Shown here piece by piece: positions 1 through 8,878 of a stretch of 64,000 bases of DNA. Both the position numbers and the translations under genes were made by a program. Position 1 is the stretch's first letter. The number at the start of each line of letters is the position of its first letter. Origin of the DNA: Guillardia theta CCMP2712 (Eukaryota; Cryptophyceae; Pyrenomonadales; Geminigeraceae); the NCBI RefSeq assembly GCF_000315625.1, contig NW_005434665.1, positions 617,220-681,219 of the forward strand, given 5' to 3'. Below the pieces are notes generated by a model. That model was not told where the DNA came from and did not search any database. It was given only the letters and a program-made list of their open reading frames with translations.

Positions 1-14
1 GCTTACCCATGTGG

Positions 15-610
15 TTACCTTGTCTTCCTTCCACAACTGGAAGAAGTAGCTTGACAACACCAGAACTGGAGGGTTCCTGTCAGGTCTGATACCTGAGCTG
101 CCCAAAACATGGGTTCTGTAGCTGGGTTCGTACGACTTCCGGTCTTCTGGAGGACTGGAGCACCATTCGCTGAAAGGAGGACAGGTGTTAGGCCAAATCC
201 AGAAAACGAATGTATCGGCAAATCACCTTTACAATGCTTGTTGATATTCGCAATGATATGAAATGCACAAAAGACAACATCAACGTGAGGCATGGTATCG
301 AGTAAACCCTTCAGAATCGCTGTTCCTCGATCCGTGATAACTGTCAACTTCCCGCTGTCCTTCGATAGCCATTTACCCACAGAGGTGGTATTCAGCTGCC
401 TCCACATGAATGCTGTGTTCTCTGCCGTTTCACCACCAATCCAAGTTCCATCTTGCTTCCAAGATGCAAACTCGGATCCCTGAACACCGTACAAGTGCAT
501 GTCAGTCAATTACCAACGAGACACGACGCCGATCATGAGCAGCTATACCAACTGCTAAAGGTACGATGGTACCATTTCCGAATCGCGCCTCGATTATCAT
601 AGCTTTGCCA
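15..610 (-). mobile_element. Degenerate Mutator-like (MULE) transposase fragment
   Basis: A 164-codon minus-strand reading frame (15-509) carries the core look of a MULE transposase: a VITDRG segment in the middle, then about 20 residues on a DVVFCAFHIIANI stretch, matching the family pattern of a catalytic Asp followed by a Cys-x2-His-like helix. Immediately upstream, in another frame, comes GNGTIVPLAVGIA (about 545-600), resembling the first catalytic strand of the same domain, which is separated from the rest by a stop and frame change. I see no zinc finger, no complete DDE domain and no terminal inverted repeats inside the window, and the copy is cut by the window edge. I read it as a broken copy. 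Family assignment is from motif recognition; the frame break is seen directly. Confidence 0.65.
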
Positions 611-780
611 TGGTACCACCTAAACCAGTCTGCGTCACATCACAACCGGTGGCACGGCACTGGCTGAGCTTACGAACGTGTAATAAGACAAAAATCCTGA
701 CGAAGTATCCGTAGCCCACACGCTTCAACAAGACGAAGAATAGTACCGTTGGCAAGGAAAACTTCTCTGAACGAGAAGAT

Positions 781-1000
781 GACAAGGAGGACGGTACGAG
801 GAGATGACAAGGAGGACGGTACGAGGAGATGACAAGGAGGCAGGTACGAGGAGATGACAAGGAGGCAGGTACGAGGAGATGACAAGGAGGCAGGTACGAG
901 GAGATGACAAGGAGGCAGGTACGAGGAGATGACAAGGAGGCAGGTACGAGGAGATGCCAAAGACGAAGGTGCGAGGAGATGACAAGGAGGCAGGTACGAG
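781..1000. repeat. 25-bp minisatellite, about nine copies
   Basis: The unit GACAAGGAGG-(A/C)(C/A)GGTACGAG-GAGAT is repeated head to tail about nine times. The first two copies carry the ACGG variant and the following ones CAGG, and one copy near 956-980 is strongly diverged. Because 25 is not a multiple of three, the array is open in several minus-strand frames and produces repetitive Leu/Ser/Pro/Cys-rich reading frames; these are artefacts, not genes. Confidence 0.95.
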
Positions 1001-1009
1001 CAAAGTATA

Positions 1010-1427
1010 CGGTTACGACCGTTATGGATACGTGTCACGATTGCTCTGAGGCAGGCCTGATTTTCCTTTCAGTCTCTCAGCTCCAGTCCCTACGGGCCCC
1101 GGGGGGCTTGGGAAGATATAGGGTTATGAGCCTCAGTCCCACGAACCCTACCATAGGTACCACCCCACCCACTACACCGTGGCCAACTATACTACCCACC
1201 AGATCCATCCAACAATAATATACCCCTACCACCCATCCATCTACCCAGTACCCACAAAATATACCTGTCTTCTCAGCTGTCCAAGAACCCCCACCCATCT
1301 TTTGCTTCCACACACCCCTCTCAAATCACCTACACACTTCACCCGCTCTGTGACCACCTTTTATGCGCGCCATGTACGATCATGCAGGGAGGCATCCGAG
1401 AGGGGAGAGGATGCGAGACTATGAAGC
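1010..1427. promoter_or_regulatory. Intergenic stretch upstream of the JAMM gene
   Basis: No coding support. The stretch contains an inverted-looking block around 1144-1175 (ACCCTACC, CATAGGTACC, CACCCCACCC) followed by CA/CCA-rich DNA. A comparable GGTAGGGT or CCCTA block recurs in other intergenic regions of the window (near 6340, 20258 and 43285). A promoter role is inferred only from position. Confidence 0.35.
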
Positions 1428-4254
1428 ATGGATGGGGTACTGAGGACAAGGACCAGAAGAAAACTCTCTGTGGAAAGAACCGCAGCGATGGGTGGAGACA
1501 AAGGCAAGAATGACAAGGGAAAGCCTCGTTCGAAGCTGGAAATGACTCCTGAAAAGTGCTTTGATCCTTGTCAAATTGATGCGAGCGAGTCGCAGGCACA
1601 ATCCAAACTTCCCGACAGAAAGGATGAGATTTCTTCTCGTCCTATGTCAAACGGGGCACATAAACAAAGCAAATCGACTCCTCGGTCGAAACCTGATGAA
1701 CTTTTAGACGGAGGGCGAGGCTGTCACATCCCTAAAGGTATTAACATGAAACTCGACTAAAATGTATGACCCTGTGTATTATACAGAAGTTTTTTCGAGC
1801 TTGTACTCTCTTCATTCGTACACGCCGCACATGGGCATTCTGTTGGAAAAACGACAGTCGAAGCGAATAGGACAGAGAAGGGATATCTACGTCGAGGTGA
1901 TGTACAATTGTTGTTAGCTCATTGCACTGATCCATTATTCGCAACAGAGTTACCGTCTAAGCTACAATTTTTCAGAGGATGGACTCCTTGCTATGATCTT
2001 GGAAATCCTGGCAGAGGGGAAACTATCGATTGCAGGATGGTTCTTGGTTGTTAAATCCGCCCCAGAAGATCTTAGCAGACTTGGTGACGCGATCTCCACC
2101 AGCATGTTCAACACGATAAGCTCTGTCCTTACTACCGCTAATCTGACCTACAATCTCTCCAAAGGGATCTGTACAGATGCGGAACAACTGGCTTGCAATA
2201 CCGTGGATATGCTCACCAGCCTGTTGGGATTGATCGTGGTTAAGATAGAAAGCGAAGACACTCTTCGATTCAGATCATTTTGTTTGAGGACCCCGTGCGA
2301 TTGTCCGCATTATATTCAGAACATTCGACAGCGGATTAATCGAATGAAATCTTCCAAACAATGTAATGGGTACGCGGGTGATAGTGTGCTATCATCCGAG
2401 CCCGTCGATGACTCACCAGGCAGAGCTGTAGAAGAGCACCGTGCCAAAGACTCTGAAGTCGTCGTGCTGTCAGATGACGAAGACAAGTACGAGACAGAGG
2501 ACGACGATGAAGCGAAATCAGCCAGACAGGAGGATGGGGCTGGATCGGATTCTGACAAGTCTTGTCATATCGACCCTTCTGAAACAGTGATGGATATAAA
2601 TCACGCGAAAAACCTTCCCGAACAGGACGCTGAAAATGCTTGTGAGGTAGGTGTACTCCGGAAGAGTTCCAGAAACAAGCAGAAAGCTGCTTGTGGTGTG
2701 GTTTCAGATCCAACGTGCAACTGCTGCCGACATTTTGAATCGGGGTCGGACATGATCATGCTGAAATGCCATGTAAGGATATTGCCAGGGACAACAGCAC
2801 AGATTTTCAACGATAGAAATTCCTTGATGCAATCTATTAGAAATCATTATTCAGAATTGGAGGATATCAATTCTTTGATCGCTTCAATTAATCAAAAGCT
2901 TGACATGAAGAAGACTTTGGATGTGGCGAAAAATTCATTCATGGATCAGTTGGAGGTCTATCAGAATGCATGTACAAATGTTCAAAAACTGATTTCCTCC
3001 GGTTTGCTTAGACATGTTCAGAGTGCAGTGCGTGAACATCAGATCAGAAGTTCTCTAACATCACAGTCGGATTCCACAAATTGCGATTTGAACAGCAAAA
3101 CGCACTTTTTGGTCGATAATGGTGTAATGGTCACTGTCATGGATCTCGTATTGAATGATGTCTGCAACGAAAGCATAGGCTTCTTGTACGGAATGAGAGA
3201 AGACAAGAAGGTCCATATCAAGTCCTGCAGATTACAGGAAAGAGATATCTCAAGTCTTAGTCGGAATACTGTTCATTTGAAGCCAGAATGGCAGCATACA
3301 ACCAAGTATGCGGGTTTTGAAGTGGTTGGATGGTTTCATAGCCATCTATGCGATAACCCTTCGCCAAGCTCAGAGGATTGGGAAATGCATGAAATGCTTG
3401 AAACAGAGTTCGATCGTCCACTGATAGGCATGATCTGCTGCTTGACAATAGATCAGTGCTCACTGGCATTTGAAAGTACAGAAGTTGCCTTCTCCTTGTT
3501 TCACAGCGAGAGAACGAGATACGTAGAGTGGTCGGTGGTCGAAGAGTTGTACACATCACCGTCTCTCATCCGAGCAAAGTGGGATGCGCTTGAAGGAAGC
3601 TTCGACGAAAATCAGGCTGTGTTTGAAGACGTCATGAGTGAGGCACATGGGAACACGCGCACTCCATATCTCCGATGGATACAATACTTGGAAGATTTCC
3701 AAAGTTCGATTCGACTGATGAATCAACAAGTCCAGCAGCTTGTTTCGAACATCAAGGTTCAGATGCTATATTTGGGGAGAATTACACAGGATGAAAACTG
3801 CATGAAATTGGGCGAGACAAAAATCAAAACTCTAATGTGGGACAATCACGCTCTCCCAACAGTCTTCTGCGTCAAGACGTTTCCTCGCCCGGATTCGAAG
3901 AGTTTGGCAACATCGATATCTCCAGAACCTGAGAAGCAGCAACATGTTGAAGAGGTTAAAGAAGAACAACCTGAAACTTCGCCTGTTGGCAGGGCGGAAA
4001 TCTCGCCTGTCCGCAGGGAGAATCCTTCTCCTCGACGACCGTTCACGACGGAAAAGTTCAACGGTGGAGGGGCCTTTGCTAGCACGATGTCAGCAAATTC
4101 GAGAGCGAAGAAGGACGTGCCAGTGAGGGAGCGTGAGTTTGATACGAGATCAAACGGAGAGTTGCATCAATCCTTAGTTCATGACGACGATACAGATGAT
4201 TTTGAAGATCCTCCTTCTAAGAAACCGAAATCCGGGTCAAGGCGAAGAAGTTGA
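1428..4254 (+). CDS. MPN+/JAMM metalloprotease (MPND/MYSM1-like deubiquitinase candidate)
   Basis: Model: 1428-1737 joined to 1976-4254 (donor AAAG|GTATTA, acceptor TTTTTCAG), phases agree, 862 residues. An alternative start is the Met at 1488. The key region lies about residue 550-590: GWFHSHLCDNPSPSSEDW contains the complete JAMM zinc signature His-x-His-x7-Ser-x2-Asp, with an upstream acidic residue in the preceding strand, so the metalloprotease centre looks intact. JAMM proteins with a long N-terminal extension act on isopeptide bonds (BRCC36, MYSM1, MPND, CSN5 type). The N-terminal half has a lysine-rich start, an acidic tract (about residues 255-300) and no SWIRM or SANT domain that I can recognise. 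The C-terminus is basic (KKPKSGSRRRS), suggesting nuclear location. Exact subfamily is uncertain; MPND/MYSM1-like is inferred from the GWFHSH context. Confidence 0.8.
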
Positions 4255-4512
4255 TCGATCGTTGCAATCTCGCCGAATGCTTACCAAACCGCTGTTGTCT
4301 TGTTATTTTTCCTGGGGGTATGATCGCAAGCAAGCTTCTATGTGTAAGAAATGCTATTCTTTCGAAATGAACGTAAATGAGATGTGTCTTGAAGAAATCT
4401 CAAGATCATTCATCAATCATCAAAGCAAGCTAATCAAGAAAGCAGCAGACTGGCAGATTGTAAATTCATTCGTGAGGCTTGTAATGGTATCAGGTTTAGT
4501 TGAAGGCCTGCA

Positions 4513-4954
4513 TCAATCCTCCACGACCAGAGATGGCGTAGACATAGTATGGATCGACATGATCAGAGACTGGTCCCATGTTGTACTCCCCCCTACTCTT
4601 GCCCTCAGTTTCTTCAAACACAGCACACTGCCTCTCACCTGTAAGTTCCCCCCAAGGTGACGGGAGCACCTGGTCGGCTACAGGAAGCACATCAGCCGCA
4701 AGTAGACTGCAACTATGGTTTCCTACCCCTGGACACCAGCGGGACTGGCAGCTCCTCCGTCGGAATCGCTCCTCTGGGTAGCCCTGAAGAGCAGCAAATC
4801 AGAACCGTTCATGTGCCATCATGCAGCCAAGCGTTGAGAAAGAAGTGAGCACGTCGCACCATGAGATGGGGCATCCATCAAAGTCAGGGCAGATCTGAAG
4901 TCCGCCTACCCACTTGCCAGACTGGATCTTACCCTCACCGTAAGGGTTGGATGA
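4513..4954 (-). CDS. Possible small multi-exon gene of unknown function
   Basis: A minus-strand segment after a good acceptor (TTTTTGCGCAG, just above 4954) reads SSNPYGEGKIQSGKWVGG and then a Cys-containing stretch (ICPDFDGCPISW). Continuing in phase requires three short introns (donors GTGCGA, GTAGGA and GTGAGA). That model ends at a stop at 4513 with TPSLVVED as the C-terminus. A competing reading without the last introns stays open to 4496 (ending GLMQAFN). No start codon or 5' exon was found and I recognise no family. It may be the 3' end of a gene whose first exons lie between 4960 and 5560. Low confidence. Confidence 0.3.
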
Positions 4955-4959
4955 CTGCG

Positions 4960-5570
4960 CAAAAATCAGGAGGGAAGGGAAACACATACACGGGAGTTGA
5001 TGCAGTTCAACAAGGCTGAAAAGTTTGAGGCAGGAAATTCGTCATGATCGGATAAGAACTACGCAAACATCACGATTGAGCTTGTCATAACAAGGGGAGA
5101 AAATCGAGAAATAACCAGGGATATAAAAAACAATGCAGCGAGAAACGCAAATTGAAGATTCACGCGAGAAATTCTGTATCAGGAGAGAGCACAGGTGAGG
5201 TAAGTATGAGACATTAAAATCATGTGCAGTGGGAGTAAGACACAGAGATAAGGATAAGCAAGGAGAATAGACGAGCCAAAACAATCGGAAGCAAGGAGGA
5301 GTGGGAGTTCTGAGAACAACGAGAAGGGCGCGGGGGACGACATGGTGCAAGGGTTTCATGAAACCGATGTAGGTCATAACGCGATGAAGGGTAAGTGATA
5401 ACAGGAAGAGGAAGGGTGTATAACAACAAGCATGCAGGAGAGGGGAGCAGCAGGTAGCAGGTGTGAGGTCGTGTAGAAGAATCGAGCATGGACTACCAGC
5501 TTGGAGAACATCATGGCGACTCTTCGTGGAGGGCCGAAGAGGGGTACATACTACCCCTCACTTGGACCGT
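4960..5570. other. Intergenic stretch, nothing convincing
   Basis: The plus strand is purine-rich (AGGAGG, GAGAA runs), so the minus strand appears open in two frames with Ser/Leu/Cys-rich translations lacking any motif. I see no conserved domain, RNA gene or clear repeat. Upstream exons of the weak gene at 4.5-4.95 kb could lie here. Confidence 0.4.
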
Positions 5571-5579
5571 ACCAAGACC

Positions 5580-6250
5580 CCGTCTCAAGTGGGTCTACTT
5601 CTTATTTACCTTCTGCGCCCGGCGGCCGGGTCGGGCCCGAAATTTACTCGGTACGGTAAACCGTTAAATTAATCCGGGACTCGGAGGCGGCCCGCCGGCC
5701 CCGGGTACGGTCACTGCCAGGCCGCGGGGCGGCCCGGGCGGCCCCGGTCACCGGGTGGCACGCCGCGGTACGCCGTCGCGGGCGGCGCGACCGGTAAGGA
5801 CGCCTACTTGCACTGAACGCATTCGGTCCAGGATCTTTCTCGGAGGCTCACAGAGTCAGGCTGCCACAAGTTTCTCAACGGTACCGGCGGCGGGCCATCG
5901 GCGGCCGCCGCACGGTCCGATCACGCGGGTCAGTGTCCCAGTGCGCGCACACGCCGCGGCAGCCTTAACTTAAGTCGCCCAGTCACGACTGAACTTGGAA
6001 ACCACGGTTGACCGTACCGTACCGTGTACGGCACGGTACGGTACACGGTGAACGGGACTCCGCCCCGGCGGCGGGACTCGGGAGTCAGTCTCGTGCGCCA
6101 CTGCCGGGCTGAACGGCCTCAACCCGGCGGTCACCGCCCGGCGATGATCGGACCCGGTAAAGGCATGATGGAACTAGCCGCCCGGCTTCCGAGTTCCGAA
6201 CGGTCAAGTTGAGCATCTGTCCGAGTGACGGTATGGTGGCAGGGTCAAGC
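5580..6250. promoter_or_regulatory. CpG-dense island A, upstream of the 83-aa gene
   Basis: About 670 bp of very GC- and CpG-rich DNA (many CCGG, GGCC, CGGCGG and GTACGG words) sits abruptly between AT-richer flanks. It contains ACGGTCACTGC (5707-5717), shared exactly with two other islands at 33.4 and 46.1 kb, and a long palindrome at 6011-6050. No reading frame in it looks like protein. It lies 260 bp before the start of the gene at 6509. A promoter or CpG-island-like role is inferred; a GC-rich repeat family is the alternative. Confidence 0.5.
6011..6050. repeat. GTACGG-based palindrome
   Basis: Left arm ACCGTACCGTACCGTG and right arm CACGGTACGGTACACGGT are near-perfect reverse complements around a short GTACGG centre, so a stable hairpin or cruciform is possible. 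It is built from overlapping CCGTAC/GTACGG words that also recur elsewhere in the same island (about 5645-5660 and 5705). Function unknown. Confidence 0.8.
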
Positions 6251-6508
6251 CTCTTCTCGTAGTAGTAATCATCTCCTCAGGATTGTCCTCGTACTGATTT
6301 TAACTTAACGTCGGAGTTACCGACGAGGTGCTGTACTTAGGGGGTAGGGTTAGTGAAGTAGCGGTCCGTCCCCAAGGGCTGTGTACTAGACGGACCTAGT
6401 AGTTGGTGGGATAAACAAATAACGGGTTGGTGGGTACGGTCGGGATCGGAAGGCAGGATTCGTGACATCACTGGTGGGGAAGTCAAGACGACAGCGGAGC
6501 AGCGAGCC

Positions 6509-6862
6509 ATGGGGGACAAGGGGAAGAGACTGTCAGAGCTGAAGCAAGAGCTCCAGAAGTGTAAGAGAATCATGTCCTTCTTCAGAAGCAGCACACGAGC
6601 AGAAGTCACACGTACGCTGCTTGTCTGCCATTTCGAAACCCTATTTTTGACCTGGCACTTAGATCTGTTGGACGAAGTTCAAGATCGCAAGGTCGCAATA
6701 ATCGAGGAGATTAAGACTGTGAGATAATTGTCGCATGATACTGCTGGAAACTAATGCCTTCGCTCACAGCTCACCGCTTTGATTCAAATCACGGAGGGAT
6801 TTCCACGAAGGAAATCCAACCAGTACGTCAGCGTTGCTTCGGGTGTGATGATCTATCAATAA
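6509..6862 (+). CDS. Small coiled-coil protein, 83 aa, unknown function
   Basis: Model: 6509-6611, 6663-6718, 6770-6862; introns of 51 nt each with GTACGC/CTTAG and GTGAGA/CACAG borders. All phases close, giving 83 residues and a TAA stop. The start MGDKGKRLSELKQELQKC begins a charged helix with heptad-like leucines; the second exon (LLDEVQDRKVAIIEEI) continues it, and the tail is short and basic (FPRRKSNQ). No signal peptide or membrane segment. It looks like a small structural or adaptor subunit, but I recognise no family. The perfect phase closure across two minimal introns is the main evidence that it is real. It lies just downstream of CpG island A. Confidence 0.7.
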
Positions 6863-7429
6863 AATTAGTCATGTCTGTATACCAATAATAAGATTATTCA
6901 TGTCAAGAATCAAGTCTGTGTCAATTTCTGATTGACTCCATGTATGTATCGTTAACGCACCGGCGAAGCACATGCTTCCAGAACTAATTTACACGGTGAT
7001 CCTAGCTAGAGGTGCTATGAGGGAGGGAGACATAGTTGCATTTTACGAAGCATTGTCAGATGAGCTTTGCGGTTGTAAACATCGAATGGTTTTCGGATAC
7101 TGTTTTAATTTCCACTGTTTTATGCACCAAAGTGCTGATTTAGTGAACGACACGCAGGCTGGAATGGTAGTATGCCAGGCTGAGAGCAGCGGAGCAAATC
7201 AAGAGAGGGAGCTGAGCCATCGCCATGCTTTCACGAGCTCCTGAAGTGCCCACGATGACTGAGCAACCGGCGTCTTTAAGGCACTGGGACTGTCTGAAAG
7301 GCAGACGGTAAGCCATGTGGATAATGAGGCCATGAGGTACCTGTCGATGTGACAGCAGATGGAGTTTTCTTGTCCGGTCGCCTTGGACCATGTGGCTTCA
7401 ACATAACCTGAGCAATGAAGGTGCAGATG

Positions 7430-8281
7430 AACTGCAAAGGAGGGGAAGACAAGGTCAAGAAGTACCGGATGTCGTCATCTTCGCATTGCTGAGTTCTGCT
7501 GCCGTGTTCACAGTGGTCGTGGATGATTTTGATGCCTTGCAGTCTGTCTTTGACATGCATCCCTTGAGGCATCCGAACGCATCCACTTCGCCATCTGTGT
7601 TGCACTTTGCCAAATCCTTGACCCTCATCATCAGGAACCCACAGCCCTCAACCTCCCCTTGCCTTCTCGCACACAGTTTTCCCGTCTCCTGTTGTCGTCT
7701 TGCCCTCTGGACACTGGTCCAGCTGTCAGCACAAGATATCGATAGTTGCAACCTTGCCTTTGTGCATGTGGCTGCCCCGGAGTCGCTGATGGTTCCCTGC
7801 TGACACTGAGGCACGGGACATCAGCACACCGCTATGAGCGCATAGAAAGTATGGTATACATCGAGGCAACTGCTAGATGCTTGATCAGGAGCATATTTTC
7901 CTGCCACACACTGACAACAACATTGCTTTCAGCGAAGAATTACATAATCGTTCCCTACTGTTTACCGAAGTGCATCTGGCCTCAGTCAGTTTCGCGCCTT
8001 TCTTGAGGTACTTTCCTGCAGGACATATCGCACAATTCTTGTTGTACATGGTGGGCTCAAAGCCATTTTCACAGCAGCAGCATTTCTCCGCGCAGTTGGA
8101 GCCATCGGCAAGAGTGCCGCTAGACTGACAGGATGGCCGACAACCATCCTCTGACTTGACATGCACAATGCATATGAAGAGGATGACAACGAAGCTTGGT
8201 GCCTGCCGAGAAGCGTCAGTCAGGGACCTCTCCTACCAACTTGAAGCTCGAGGAAATGAGAATAACCTGCATATTCGACAT
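7430..8281 (-). CDS. Secreted or surface Cys-rich protein with GCC2/GCC3 (ephrin-receptor-like) repeats, partial model
   Basis: Exon 1 is only MSNMQ (8267-8281), followed by an intron and an exon starting at 8202 that encodes a signal peptide (PSFVVILFICIVHV). It continues with dense cysteines (CCCCENGF, then CAICPAGKYLKK near 8000). Further downstream, short blocks each begin just after an AG and read CVAGKYAPDQ, CQQGTISDSGAATC and CPEGKTTTGDGKTVC. These are typical of the Cys-rich Gly/Thr/Ser repeats (Pfam GCC2_GCC3-like) found in protist surface proteins. Two of these blocks end AAG|GCAAGG, suggesting GC-AG introns. The 3' end is not resolved; cysteine-poor frames continue to about 7120. 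Secretion or cell-surface role is inferred from the signal peptide and cysteines. Confidence 0.55.
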
Positions 8282-8289
8282 GCGTTTGT

Positions 8290-8878
8290 TTCGGGAGAAC
8301 AGGTGTTCGTTTGTTCCCCTGCCTCGTGTAGGATTACGTGCACTGGCAGCAATCTACCTTGGTCTTATTAACTTAGAGGCTCACTTATAAGATGACAGAG
8401 CTTGGTCGAGGTCTGAGTTGTGCTATCTGCTGCTGCCGGCCCCCGTCAAAAGGGGTTGCTCAGTCAAAATAAGATTTATAGGTTCAGGGACTGAAAATAT
8501 TTTAAAGATATATTGAAAGTTACTTGGAGTATTTTAGCTGATTGCCCCTCTTTTTCGTTCTTCCCATTTTAAAAAAGGACTGGTCCCTGAATTAACTTAC
8601 TGAACTTTGAGTAAAGGGCAATCATCATTTTCCAATCAACGAAATCTTGGAGGAATCACTTTTACTTTCCAATCAACTTTTTGAAAACCTTCAAAACTCC
8701 CCGTTTTCTATTGCTCAGAGAAGTCAGCGGAGGGATGAGGGGCAGGATGAGGGGGGTCAGGAATGCACGAATGACGCGGGTGGTGGGGAAGTGAAAGTGA
8801 AAGTGAAGCTGCTGGAGCGAGGAGAGGAGAGGAGAGGAGGAGGGAGCAGAGGAAACTACAAAGGAGGGAGCGGAGAAG
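8290..8878. other. AT-rich intergenic region upstream of NBAS
   Basis: Divergent spacer between the Cys-rich gene and NBAS. The middle (8460-8640) is AT-rich, with TTTTAAAG and ATTTTAAAAAAGG tracts. The last 150 bp are purine-rich (GAGGAGAGGAGAGG), typical of a transcription start region. AACTTTGAGTAAAGG occurs at about 8603-8617 and again at about 33938 in the dynein/kinesin spacer. No gene seen. Confidence 0.5.

Noticed and set aside
597-1038. Three overlapping minus-strand frames of 92-122 aa rich in Leu, Ser, Pro and Cys
   Set aside because: They are translations of the 25-bp minisatellite in its different frames.
4181-4660. 159-aa plus-strand frame overlapping the end of the JAMM gene
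   Set aside because: Starts inside the JAMM coding region in another frame and then runs through spacer; composition is not protein-like.
4810-4825. In-frame TGA as a selenocysteine codon in the weak minus-strand gene
   Set aside because: A short intron explains the stop equally well, and there is no selenoprotein context or SECIS-like structure that I can see.
5580-6250. rRNA or other structured RNA gene in the GC-rich island
   Set aside because: No conserved rRNA words, and the other two islands do not align as one RNA; composition alone is not evidence.
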